From positions 1 through 14,120 of the forward strand of contig JACCSM010000543.1 of NCBI GenBank assembly GCA_013698525.1: a stretch of DNA of 14,120 nt, given 5' to 3'. A program made the translations under genes and the position numbers. Positions within the stretch are counted from its first letter, which is position 1. Each line of letters opens with the position of its first letter. This document shows, piece by piece, positions 1 to 6,609 of the stretch. Source of the DNA: Rubrobacteraceae bacterium (GTDB lineage Bacteria; Actinomycetota; Rubrobacteria; Rubrobacterales; Rubrobacteraceae). Below the pieces are notes generated by a model. It was not told where the DNA came from. It saw only the letters and a program-made list of their open reading frames with translations, and did not search any database.

Positions 1-2
1 GC

Positions 3-245
3 AAGAAGGTCGAGATGAGCACGGAGAAGATCTACGAGGATCCCGTCAAGGGGATCAAGTGGACCACCTACAAGAAGGTGACCGAAGATGGCGAGGTGAT
101 CCGCGACGGCTTCCTCTACACGTACCGCTACAGCTTCAACCCGCCCCCCCCGGAGAACGCGCCACACTACAAGACCACAGCCCCCAGGGTCGCAGGATGG
201 TCTGACCCCACGAACACCACCGGTTGGGCCGAAGTACCAGAGTAA
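3..245 (+). CDS. C-terminal part of an unidentified protein (possibly VanW-like), cut by the window edge
   Basis: The frame is already open at the left edge, so this is probably the 3' end of a longer gene. The alternative is a 76-residue protein from ATG 15, which has a fair Shine-Dalgarno match (GAAGG, 5-nt spacing). The visible part reads as alternating beta-strand-like sequence (KWTTYKKVTEDGEVIRDGF, then LYTYRYSF) followed by a proline-rich tail (NPPPPENAPHY). That pattern resembles the end of VanW/G5-type cell-wall proteins, but this is resemblance only. It ends 31 nt before the lipobox sortase on the same strand, which suggests one envelope operon. No catalytic motif is visible, so no function is assigned. 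Confidence 0.5.
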   Translation, partial: KKVEMSTEKIYEDPVKGIKWTTYKKVTEDGEVIRDGFLYTYRYSFNPPPPENAPHYKTTAPRVAGWSDPTNTTGWAEVPE

Positions 246-276
246 GCACGGTTAGCAATAGACGAGAGGTGATGGG

Positions 277-981
277 ATGCGCGTGAAGAAGCCTGTGATG
301 ATCCTGGTGGCCCTCGCGATGGTGGCGGCACTCGCCGCCTGCTCCTCGGCCGGCCAATCCGCTGGCGAAGGGGGGTCCCAAAACAAGGAGGTCACCGCGG
401 AGCAGACCCAGGAGGCCACCGAGAAAAAGATGACGAAGGAGGCCAAGAGCAAGAAGGTCGCCCCGAAGCAGGGTATAGAGCAGGCGGTTGCCGGCAAGAG
501 GAAGACCAGGGTGGAGCCCCCCGAGAACAGGACCCTGAAGCTCACGGTTCCGAAGATGGCGGAGATCGAGAACGACACGATCCCTACCGGCAGGGGCACC
601 GACGAGGCTCTGTTCCGCGACTACGCCGGCGTCCACCTCAAGTTCACGGGCTTCCCGTGGCAGGAGACGGCCAACGTCTACATCGCCGGGCATCGCATCG
701 GCTTTCCCGGCACGGATAGCGACATGGCCTTCTACGATCTCAACGAGCTAAAGGAGGGGGACGAGGTCTTCTTGACCGACGCCGAGGGCAGGAAGTACAC
801 CTACGAGGTGTTCAACAAGCTCGTCGTCCCTCCCACGGACCTCTCCGTCCTGAGGCCCATCAAGGCCAAGAACATAGTCAGCCTGCAGACCTGTACCCTG
901 CCGGACTACTCGCGGCGCCTGATCGTCCGGGCCGAGCTCAAGGATACCCAGCAGGGGGAGGAGGGCTCGTCGGCAGGGTAA
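277..981 (+). CDS. Sortase (class E-like) with a lipoprotein signal peptide
   Basis: A 234-residue sortase, a cysteine transpeptidase that joins proteins to envelope acceptors outside the membrane. The core runs from about residue 86 to 222. His139 lies in NVYIAGHRIGF, Cys206 in SLQTCTLPDY, and Arg214 in RRLIVRAEL is the likely third catalytic residue. The N-terminus is MRVKKP, a hydrophobic stretch (7-21), then the lipobox L19-A-A-C22. Mature protein should therefore start at a lipidated Cys22, which is unusual for a sortase. Residues 23-85 are a Lys/Glu-rich linker that would hold the catalytic domain off the membrane. Start ATG 277 is chosen for the lipoprotein signal and an upstream GAGAGG. 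The next genes are a second sortase and lgt. The substrate and sorting signal are unknown. Confidence 0.9.
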   Translation: MRVKKPVMILVALAMVAALAACSSAGQSAGEGGSQNKEVTAEQTQEATEKKMTKEAKSKKVAPKQGIEQAVAGKRKTRVEPPENRTLKLTVPKMAEIENDTIPTGRGTDEALFRDYAGVHLKFTGFPWQETANVYIAGHRIGFPGTDSDMAFYDLNELKEGDEVFLTDAEGRKYTYEVFNKLVVPPTDLSVLRPIKAKNIVSLQTCTLPDYSRRLIVRAELKDTQQGEEGSSAG

Positions 982-1073
982 GGGGCACCGGCGGGCACCG
1001 CTCCGGGACGACGCCGGAGGCCTTCCAGACGGCCACGAGGGGTCGTGAGTGCTCCTCGCTCCCGAGGAGTCTC

Positions 1074-1649
1074 GTGCCCGCGCTCGTCGGCGTGGTCCTT
1101 TTAGGGATCGGAATCGTCCTCTTGGCCAACTCCTTCCTAGGGGTAGGTCGGGGGGACGCCGCCACGAGCGGCCGGGGCTCGCCGGGCCGGCAAGACAAGA
1201 CCTTAGAGTTGACCATTCCAGAGATGGCCCGGATAAGGCACGACACCGTCCTTGACGCGTCCTTGGGAGACGAGGGGACGCTCAGGAGGAGCGCCGCCAT
1301 CCACCTCGAAGGCACGGGCTTCCCGTGGCAGAGAGGCGCCAACGTGTACCTGGCGGGCCACCGCCTAGGCTACCCGAGGACCGAGAGCTGGCTGACCTTC
1401 TGGAACCTGGACAGGTTGGAGGGCGGCGACAGGGTCCTCGTCACCGACGCCTCTGGCGCTAGGTACACCTACAGGGTCTTCAACAAGTTCGTCGTCGGCC
1501 CCGAGGCCTCCTGGGTGACGAAGCCCGTGCCCGGCAAGAGCGTCCTGACCCTCCAGACGTGCACGCTGCCGGACTACAAGGACAGGCTCATAGTGCGCGC
1601 CGAGCTCGTGGGCAGCCGTGGGGCCGACGAAGGGCGGAGGCTGCGGTGA
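1074..1649 (+). CDS. Sortase (class E-like) with an N-terminal membrane anchor
   Basis: A 191-residue sortase clearly related to the one upstream. Both share GFPWQ...NVY(I/L)AGHR, YTY.VFNK, LQTCTLPDY and RLIVRAEL. The catalytic residues are probably His96, Cys163 and Arg171. The N-terminus is one hydrophobic helix (about residues 2-23) with no lipobox Cys, followed by a short Gly/Arg linker, so it is a membrane-anchored form. GTG 1074 is the only usable start. It has GAGGAG 5 nt upstream, and the in-frame sequence back to the previous stop holds no ATG, GTG or TTG. The stop TGA shares its last base with the ATG of lgt (TGATG), so the two are probably translationally coupled. A local gene duplication is the simplest origin. 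Confidence 0.9.
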   Translation: MPALVGVVLLGIGIVLLANSFLGVGRGDAATSGRGSPGRQDKTLELTIPEMARIRHDTVLDASLGDEGTLRRSAAIHLEGTGFPWQRGANVYLAGHRLGYPRTESWLTFWNLDRLEGGDRVLVTDASGARYTYRVFNKFVVGPEASWVTKPVPGKSVLTLQTCTLPDYKDRLIVRAELVGSRGADEGRRLR

Positions 1650-2461
1650 TGGCCTACTTGCCGAGTCCGCCTTCCCCTGTAATGTTCGAGGTAGGGCCTT
1701 TCGCCCTCCGCTACTACGGGCTGTTCATAGCGCTAGGCATCATCGTCGCCACCTGGCTCTCCGGAAGGGAGCTGGAGCGCAAGGGCTACGACGGCGCCCT
1801 GGCCCTCGACTCGCTGTTCTTTATCGTGCCGCCCGGATTCGTCGGCGCCCGCCTCTACCACGTCATCACCGACTACCACCTCTACGCCGAGAACCCGTTC
1901 CCGGGCATCTTCGCGGTGTGGAACGGGGGCTTAGGGATCTACGGTGCCGTCGTGGGCGGCTTTATAGGGCTCCTGATCTTCGCCAGGATCCGGAGCATAA
2001 GCCCATGGGCGTTCGCCGACGCAGCCGCCCCCGGCCTCGTCCTCGCCCAGGCGATAGGCCGCTGGGGCAACTACTTCAACCAGGAGCTCTTCGGACGCCC
2101 CTCGGATCTCCCCTGGGCCATCAGGATCTCCCCCGAGAACAGGCCGGCCGATTTCGCCGACGCCGCCTCCTTCCACCCTACCTTCCTCTACGAGTCCTTC
2201 TGGGACGTTGTGGTCTGCCTGATCCTGCTCTGGGTCGCCCGCCGCTTCGCCGGGCGCCTGAAGAACGGCGACGTCTTCCTGCTCTACGTGTGCCTCTACT
2301 CCGTAGGCCGCTTCTTCGTCGAGACGCTCCGCGTCGATCCCGCCTTTATCATCGGCGGGACCATCCGCGGCAACCTCTTCGTCAGTAGCGTCCTGGCCCT
2401 CGGCTTCGCCATGATCCTACTCCTTCGTCACTCCCGCGCCAGGAACAGCGCTCGGGGGTGA
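1649..2461 (+). CDS. lgt: Prolipoprotein diacylglyceryl transferase
   Basis: A 270-residue integral membrane enzyme that transfers diacylglyceryl from phosphatidylglycerol to the lipobox cysteine of prelipoproteins, the first step of lipoprotein maturation. The family signature is clear: AIGRWGNYFNQELFGRPSD, preceded by NGGLGIYGAVVGG and followed by HPTFLYESFWD. The N-terminus ALRYYGLFIALG and the C-terminal GRFFVETLRVD also fit Lgt. The Tyr in GLGIYG sits where E. coli Lgt has His103, a difference I recall as common in actinobacteria. ATG 1649 is chosen because it overlaps the upstream stop by one base and gives a normal N-terminus; an in-frame upstream GTG (1559) would add about 30 residues lying over the sortase gene. 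One probable substrate, the lipobox sortase, is encoded just upstream. Confidence 0.96.
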   Translation: MAYLPSPPSPVMFEVGPFALRYYGLFIALGIIVATWLSGRELERKGYDGALALDSLFFIVPPGFVGARLYHVITDYHLYAENPFPGIFAVWNGGLGIYGAVVGGFIGLLIFARIRSISPWAFADAAAPGLVLAQAIGRWGNYFNQELFGRPSDLPWAIRISPENRPADFADAASFHPTFLYESFWDVVVCLILLWVARRFAGRLKNGDVFLLYVCLYSVGRFFVETLRVDPAFIIGGTIRGNLFVSSVLALGFAMILLLRHSRARNSARG

Positions 2462-2606
2462 GCCGATCCCCAAGACGCAAAGAGTCGAGAGGGCGGGCGT
2501 AGCCCTCGGCGGCGCGGCGGTCGCCACCATCACCGCCGTCCTGTACGCGAGGACGCTGGCGCCGACGGTCCTGCGTTACGGTGCTCCTGACACGCTCGAC
2601 TCCCCG
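2458..2606 (+). other. Displaced 5' end of the DUF2723-like gene (one-base frame break)
   Basis: In the frame of the DUF2723-like gene this stretch reads as a good N-terminus: RVERAGVALGGAAVATITAV (a helix), then LYARTLAPTVLRYGAPDTLD. No ATG, GTG or TTG occurs in that frame between the preceding in-frame stop (TGA 2412-2414) and 2607. GTG 2458 overlaps the lgt stop as GTGA but reads into TAG at 2500-2502. Adding one C to the CCCC run at 2468-2471 would join GTG 2458 to the conserved frame, giving MSRSPKTQRVERAG. So the gene seems to have lost one base here, or the base is missing from the read. Use of a non-standard start such as CTG is the alternative. Confidence 0.65.
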
Positions 2607-4070
2607 ATGCTGCAGACCGAGGTCTCTGTGCTGGGGATCGGCCATCCGACCGGATACCCGACCTACATGATGCTCACGCACCTCTTCACCTACCTACCGT
2701 TCGGGGACCCCGCCTACCGCGCAAACCTCGCCTCCGCCGTCTTCGGCGTCGCGGCCGTTTTCGTGGTCTACCTCGCGGGGTGGCGGTTGAGCCGGAGGGT
2801 GGTGGCCGCCGCGGCGGGCGCGCTGGCGTTCGGAATCTCCGGAGTCTTCTGGTCGCAGGCTGTGATCGCCGAGGTCTACACGCTGGAGGCTCTCCTCGTG
2901 GCGCTCGTCATCTTCGTACTGCTCGTCTGGAGGGACCGCCGCGGCCACCGCCCCCTCTTCCTCGCCGCCCTCCTCGTCGGCCTCTCGCTCACCCACCACC
3001 TGACGAGCGTCCTGCTCGTACCCGCCACCCTGGCCTTCGTGTTCCTGGTAGACCGGGGCGTGTTCTCGAAGATGGAGCTGCTGCTGGGGGGCCTGGGGCG
3101 CGCCCTCATCGGGCTCCTGCCCCTGCTGTACCTGCCGGTGCGCGCCCTGATGGAGGCTCCCTTGAACGAAGCGGATCCCTCGACCCCGGGACGCTTCCTG
3201 CTCCTCGTCACGGGGGGAAGCTTCCTCGCCGAGTCCTCGGAAGAGGAGAGGGGGTGCGACCCGTCGGCGCTGGCGCTCTCCGACACGTCCACTAAGCTGC
3301 AACTCCTTGGGGAGCAACTCTTCGGGCAGTTCCCTGTGATCCTGCTGTTAGTAGGGTTCCTGGCGGCCGTCTACCTGCTCCTCGCGGACCACGCCGCGGC
3401 CGTCATCCTGGGCGTGCTCTCCCTCGGATGCGTCGCGCAGTCCGTCGTGTACCTGCAACTGGGTATCGAAGACTTCTACGTGTTCCTCATCCCCGCCTGG
3501 CTGGCCCTCGGTCTGTGCGTCTCGGTGGGCCTCGGAGCGTTGTTGCGTTCGGCGGAGAACCTGCAGGCCGGTACCGCGGTCAGGAGGAGCTTGCTCGTCG
3601 CGCTCTCGGCGTTGATGCTCGCCGTGCCGCTGGTGGGGGCGCGTGGCGAGTACGGCACGCTCGACCGCAGCGGGGATTACGGGGGGCGCCGGGCGGTCGA
3701 GGCCGTGGCGCAGGGCGCCGAGAGGGGCGCCACGGTGCTGCACCACAGGAGCTCGCTGTGGTACATGGTGCTCGTGGAGGAGCGCAGGCAGGACCTCACC
3801 CTGATCGACCCCTTCTGCACCTCCTGGGACCGCCACACCGACGTCGCCTGGCCCGACCCCATAAGCGCCGCAGAGGCGAACGCCCGCTACGGGATCGGGG
3901 ACACTACCGGGGTTACGGCTGCGCGCGAGGCCGCGAAGAAGGGACCAGTGTACGTGCTCGGCGGGAAGAGGATAGATCTCGACAGCTTCCGGGAGGCCGG
4001 CTTCGACGTGGTCCCCGTCGGGAAAGAGCGCCTCCTGTACGAACTGGTCCCTCGCACCACCCGCGGATAA
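2607..4070 (+). CDS. DUF2723-like multi-spanning membrane protein (GT-C-type fold suspected)
   Basis: A membrane protein of at least 487 residues with many hydrophobic segments, then a soluble C-terminal domain from about residue 345 (ATVLHHRSSLWYMVLVEE to ERLLYELVPR). The segment SVLGIGHPTGYPTYMMLTHLF just after the ATG is the strongest DUF2723 hallmark, where it normally follows a first helix and a TLAP.V motif. Both are present here just upstream in the same frame (2460-2606), so ATG 2607 is only the first canonical start, not the natural N-terminus. The family is thought to contain lipid-sugar-dependent glycosyltransferases. The actual substrate is unknown. The natural gene probably began at GTG 2458, overlapping the lgt stop. 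Whether a shortened protein lacking the first helix works is doubtful. Confidence 0.8.
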   Translation: MLQTEVSVLGIGHPTGYPTYMMLTHLFTYLPFGDPAYRANLASAVFGVAAVFVVYLAGWRLSRRVVAAAAGALAFGISGVFWSQAVIAEVYTLEALLVALVIFVLLVWRDRRGHRPLFLAALLVGLSLTHHLTSVLLVPATLAFVFLVDRGVFSKMELLLGGLGRALIGLLPLLYLPVRALMEAPLNEADPSTPGRFLLLVTGGSFLAESSEEERGCDPSALALSDTSTKLQLLGEQLFGQFPVILLLVGFLAAVYLLLADHAAAVILGVLSLGCVAQSVVYLQLGIEDFYVFLIPAWLALGLCVSVGLGALLRSAENLQAGTAVRRSLLVALSALMLAVPLVGARGEYGTLDRSGDYGGRRAVEAVAQGAERGATVLHHRSSLWYMVLVEERRQDLTLIDPFCTSWDRHTDVAWPDPISAAEANARYGIGDTTGVTAAREAAKKGPVYVLGGKRIDLDSFREAGFDVVPVGKERLLYELVPRTTRG

Positions 4071-4242
4071 TAGTGGCCGAGCGGTAAAACACATCCGATC
4101 AAATATAACCCTTCCGAGTCTCAGCGAGACTGCAGCCGTCTCAAGAACGCGCCTGAGCCCCGACCTCGGCTCATCCAGCACGCCTCGTTCTACTGTTCTA
4201 TGACCGGCGCGGCTCGTTCCGGCCGGAGCGCGTACGCCGCGC
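4071..4242. other. Intergenic stretch with two small hairpins
   Basis: No coding frame or RNA gene is supported here. Two short inverted repeats follow the DUF2723-like stop: AGTCTC/GAGACT at 4117-4131 with a 3-nt loop, and TGAGCC/GGCTCA at 4154-4173 with an 8-nt loop. Either could end transcription of the left operon. Neither has a T-run after it, so the terminator reading is weak. Confidence 0.35.
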
Positions 4243-4702
4243 TCACGGGGTCGCCTTGATACCGCCGACGAGCCACAACACCGCCGGGTAGCCGGTCAAG
4301 AACCCCAGGATCAGTCCGACCTGCGTGAGGAACAGGAAGGTTACGTCGGTGGGGGGCATGATCGGCATCCGGCCGCACCTGCCGACGTCGAAGGCGAGGA
4401 CCGTCACCGAGGCTATCAGCAGGCGATCCCTAATCCCTCACTTGGGGGAACAGGGAGGCCCTTCTCGGGGTTGGAGCCCTGCGCTTTGTGCCACTTCTCG
4501 CTTCACGGGCGGCCCCACCGGTAGTACGCCGCGACGGCGAGCGGCCCGAAGTAGAGGGCGGTTTATGGGCCACACGGCTTCCATGACGCTCGAGCGCTGG
4601 CGGTAGCCGCGACTGTAGACGTCGTAGAGGATAGCGGTCCCGCACAACAACGCGACCGCTCACAAAGAATCAGAAGGCCGCCGTCAACCACGCGGGCACC
4701 AT
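4243..4702 (-). pseudogene. Wrecked DUF4396-like membrane protein gene
   Basis: Pieces of one protein family appear in order on the minus strand but in different frames. From ATG 4702: MVPAWLTAAF then a stop. Next, in another frame, AILYDVYSRGYRQRSSVMEA then VWPIN. Then, in another, ALYFGPLAVAAYYRWGRP and a stop, then SEKWHKAQGSNPEKG. After that the family's central part, which should contain a THCGAGC-type motif, is missing. Sequence resumes as ASVTVLAFDVG and then TDVTFLFLTQVGLILGFLTG, ending YPAVLWLVGGIKATP and TGA at 4243. I recognise this order from DUF4396 proteins, polytopic membrane proteins often found near metal-transport genes. At least three frame breaks plus an internal deletion make it non-functional. 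The family name is from memory and untested by search. Confidence 0.7.
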
Positions 4703-4871
4703 GTTATCTGTGGTAGCCGCATCCACCTTGAACATGTTCAAGGTGCTTATACCCCTCTCTCGAAGCTAGAGCTCTCACGGGGACGTCCCCTGATCCACCT
4801 TGCGGCCGTCCGACCGCGCGCTACACGCCGAACCCTTCGTCGATGCCAGGCGGTCCGCCGACCGCCCGTGC
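4703..4871. other. Intergenic stretch upstream of the DUF4396 remnant
   Basis: No coding frame is supported. It holds the 22-bp palindrome at 4724-4745, annotated separately, and a 12-bp perfect palindrome GGGGACGTCCCC at 4779-4790. It also lies just downstream of the Asp-box repeat gene, whose stop is at 4872-4874. No clear terminator with a T-run is visible for that gene. Confidence 0.4.
4724..4745. promoter_or_regulatory. Perfect 22-bp palindrome, candidate repressor operator
   Basis: The left half is CACCTTGAACA and the right half is its exact reverse complement, with no central spacer. It lies 22 nt upstream of the start of the DUF4396 remnant, where an operator would sit. The TGAACATGTTCA core resembles the half-sites (TGAACA/TGTTCA) of ArsR/SmtB-type metal-responsive repressors, although those usually have two bases between the halves. 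A spacerless palindrome forms a poor RNA hairpin and there is no T-run, so a protein-binding site fits better than a terminator. No matching regulator gene is in the window. Confidence 0.5.
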
Positions 4872-5804
4872 TCACCCGTTGCGGGCCTTCCAGCTCTCGC
4901 CGCCGTTCTCGCTGCGGTACACCCTGGCCTTTGTCCCGTCGAGCACGCCCGCGTAGACTACCCGCGGGTCATCGGGAGCGACCGCCACCGTCGAGACACC
5001 CTCGGGTAGCCCTTTGTCCATCGGCCGCCAGCTCTCGCCGCCGTCGGTGCTTCTGGCGACCCCGCCGGTCGCGGCGTAGAGGAGGCCCGGGTCCTCGAGG
5101 CTCTGGGAGACCCACGTCGCCATGCCGCCTGGGATAGTACCGAGTTCGTCCCAACTCTTTCCGCCGTCTTCCGAGCGGTAGAAGTCGCCCTCCATATCGG
5201 CGACGTAGAGGGTTTCGGAGTCGCGGGGGTCCACCAGGATTGGTCCCATCCCGCCCACCTCGGCGTTCACGGGCTCCCAGCTCCCTCCGGCCTCGGTGGT
5301 GCGGTAGAGGCCCGCGCCCATGATCGAGGCGTAGAGGGTGTCGGGGTCCCGGGGGTCCATCCCGAGGCCGTGGACGTCGGTGGCGGGCAGGCCCGCGTTG
5401 TCCCCTTTCCAGCTCTCACCGCCGTCCTCCGAGCGGTAGAAACCGGGGTGGCCGCCGGCGTACATCTTCTTCGGGTCGATCGGGTCGATGGCCCAACCCA
5501 TCGGGTCCGCCCCTTCGAGGTCGGGCACCAGCCGCCACGTCTTGCCGCCGTTCTCGCTGATGGCCGCGCCCTCGTGGCCGCCGACCATCACCCGGTCCGG
5601 GTTCCTGGGGTCGACCGCCATCGAGTGCAGGTCGCCGCCCACTACCGGGCGCTCGACGGCGGCAGACGAATGCCCGCCGGGTCCGCCGGCTATGAGGACG
5701 GACACCGCCGCCAGCGCAGCGAGCACGAACACCGCCACCGCCCCCCACACTAGCAGTGGCGACCGACGCGCCTTACCGCCCGTCTTGTTCGTCGTCTTAC
5801 TCAA
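4872..5804 (-). CDS. Membrane-anchored Asp-box (BNR) repeat protein, F510_1955-type
   Basis: A 310-residue protein with one N-terminal helix (about residues 16-39) and an extracytoplasmic region made of six Asp-box repeats. Their consensus is S-x-(D/N)-G-G-x-(S/T)-W, with Trp at 90, 132, 176, 218, 259 and 305. The strands between them read like a beta-propeller (MAVDPRNPDRVMVGG, GMDPRDPDTLYAS). Such proteins are labelled glycosylhydrolase or sialidase-like, but no catalytic set is visible here and binding or scaffolding is equally possible. Start TTG 5804 is chosen because it overlaps the upstream stop as TTGA and gives SKTTNKTGGKARR before the helix. The frame stays open to 6260 only across the neighbouring genes. 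The protein ends five residues after the last Asp box, so the final blade may be incomplete. Confidence 0.8.
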   Translation of the reverse strand: MSKTTNKTGGKARRSPLLVWGAVAVFVLAALAAVSVLIAGGPGGHSSAAVERPVVGGDLHSMAVDPRNPDRVMVGGHEGAAISENGGKTWRLVPDLEGADPMGWAIDPIDPKKMYAGGHPGFYRSEDGGESWKGDNAGLPATDVHGLGMDPRDPDTLYASIMGAGLYRTTEAGGSWEPVNAEVGGMGPILVDPRDSETLYVADMEGDFYRSEDGGKSWDELGTIPGGMATWVSQSLEDPGLLYAATGGVARSTDGGESWRPMDKGLPEGVSTVAVAPDDPRVVYAGVLDGTKARVYRSENGGESWKARNG

Positions 5805-6145
5805 GATCTGCTCGATCTTTCGTCCGTTGGGTTGGCGCCCTTCTCCGCCGAAGGCCGGAGATCCTTCCGCTCCAGAGTCCCGATCTTCTGGTCCAGGGCG
5901 GCCTGCTGCGCCTTCAGACGCGCGAGGCTCTCCTCCTGTGCTGGGTCGGCCTGGTCCTCTTGGGGTGTGCCCTGGCTTCCGTGCATAAACTTCATCATCA
6001 GCAGCATGGATACCGGGCAGGCCGCGAGCAGCGCGTACGGAATCACCGCCACCACAATGCCGGGGGCAAGCACGTAGATCCCAACCCCCGTCGCAGCCAA
6101 CGCAGGCAGCGCCATCCAGACTAGCTGGCTTCTCTTCATCTCCAT
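5801..6145 (-). CDS. DUF2933-like small membrane protein with a coiled-coil tail
   Basis: A 114-residue protein. Two hydrophobic stretches (about residues 8-28 and 28-50) lead into AACPVSMLLMMKFMHG, a Cys/Met/His-containing end like that of DUF2933 proteins, which often sit in copper and silver resistance clusters. Residues about 65-95 (EESLARLKAQQAALDQKIGTL) look like a short coiled coil, and the rest is polar. Start ATG 6145 is preceded by GGAGGAAGG. An in-frame ATG at 6205 would add 20 residues that read as leader DNA and include this ribosome site. The stop overlaps the TTG of the Asp-box gene (TTGA), implying coupled translation. Its role is unknown; a metal-related envelope role is inferred from sequence and neighbours. 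Confidence 0.7.
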   Translation of the reverse strand: MEMKRSQLVWMALPALAATGVGIYVLAPGIVVAVIPYALLAACPVSMLLMMKFMHGSQGTPQEDQADPAQEESLARLKAQQAALDQKIGTLERKDLRPSAEKGANPTDERSSRS

Positions 6146-6291
6146 TCGTTTCCTTCCTCCGAGGTGATCCAAAGGATGCCTTGCGTCGGGCGTGCCTACG
6201 GCCATCCGGGATACCGTCGCTTGGACGGGGACGGTTCTCGGTCATCTCGCGCGGCGTCATCTGGCGCCGGCGAAGGGCTACGGATGGCTAT

Positions 6292-6609
6292 CTATAGGCT
6301 CGAGGAGAGTTGGGGAGGGGGTGGGTTCGGCGCCAGGTAGAACTGCGTGGGCCGCGAAAGTTCGTCGAGGAGACGGCGCCCACGGAGCGACGCGAAGGCG
6401 AATACTCCGGCTGAGGACACCGCGAGCACGGCACCCAGGCACAGTCCGGCGAGAGCGGGGGAAGTCGAGGACGACTGCGCGGAAGACTGGGTAGCAAACG
6501 GACACTCGTCCGAGAAGCACATCTCCATCTCCCCCAGGTACGGGTAGAGCGACACGAAGAGGGTCACGAGGATCGCCAGCGAGAGCAGGTATGTCCGTCG
6601 CACACTCAC
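6292..6609 (-). CDS. Small two-helix membrane protein of unknown function
   Basis: A protein of about 105 residues from GTG 6609 (or 103 from GTG 6603). It has a first helix (RRTYLLSLAILVTLFVSLYP), an outside loop with two cysteines (MEMCFSDECPF), a Ser-rich linker, a second helix (LAGLCLGAVLAVSSAGVFAF) and a basic then proline-rich tail ending NPPPPQLSSSL. I do not recognise a named family. A start at 6708 is rejected because its first 33 codons lie over the tandem 23-bp repeat and the DUF305 gene's downstream region. No Shine-Dalgarno site is well placed for 6609, but a -10-like TATACT ends 9 nt before it, which would suit a leaderless mRNA. It sits between DUF305 and DUF2933-like genes on the same strand. 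Confidence 0.6.
   Translation of the reverse strand: MSVRRTYLLSLAILVTLFVSLYPYLGEMEMCFSDECPFATQSSAQSSSTSPALAGLCLGAVLAVSSAGVFAFASLRGRRLLDELSRPTQFYLAPNPPPPQLSSSL

Noticed and set aside
136..693. Long minus-strand frames opposite the first sortase
   Set aside because: Shadow frames of a GC-rich gene with clear sortase motifs on the other strand.
2607..2609. ATG 2607 as the natural start of the DUF2723-like protein
   Set aside because: It would drop the conserved first helix and TLAP motif that are present just upstream in the same frame.
4073..4120. tRNA-like A box (TGGCCGAGCGGT) and a T-loop-like TTCCGAGTC 39 nt later
   Set aside because: Acceptor, anticodon and T stems do not pair, and the 5' part would overlap the end of the DUF2723-like gene.
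4779..4790. 12-bp palindrome GGGGACGTCCCC
   Set aside because: Short and GC-rich, so plausible by chance; no nearby start or T-run gives it a role.
5805..6260. In-frame extension of the Asp-box gene to 6260, giving 462 residues
   Set aside because: The added part is low-complexity, lies over the DUF2933-like gene in another frame, and a TTG with a TTGA overlap gives a normal N-terminus.
6201..6288. GCCATCCG and CGGATGGC, 8-bp inverted arms about 70 nt apart
   Set aside because: The distance is too long for a simple hairpin, and nothing between them supports a structured RNA.
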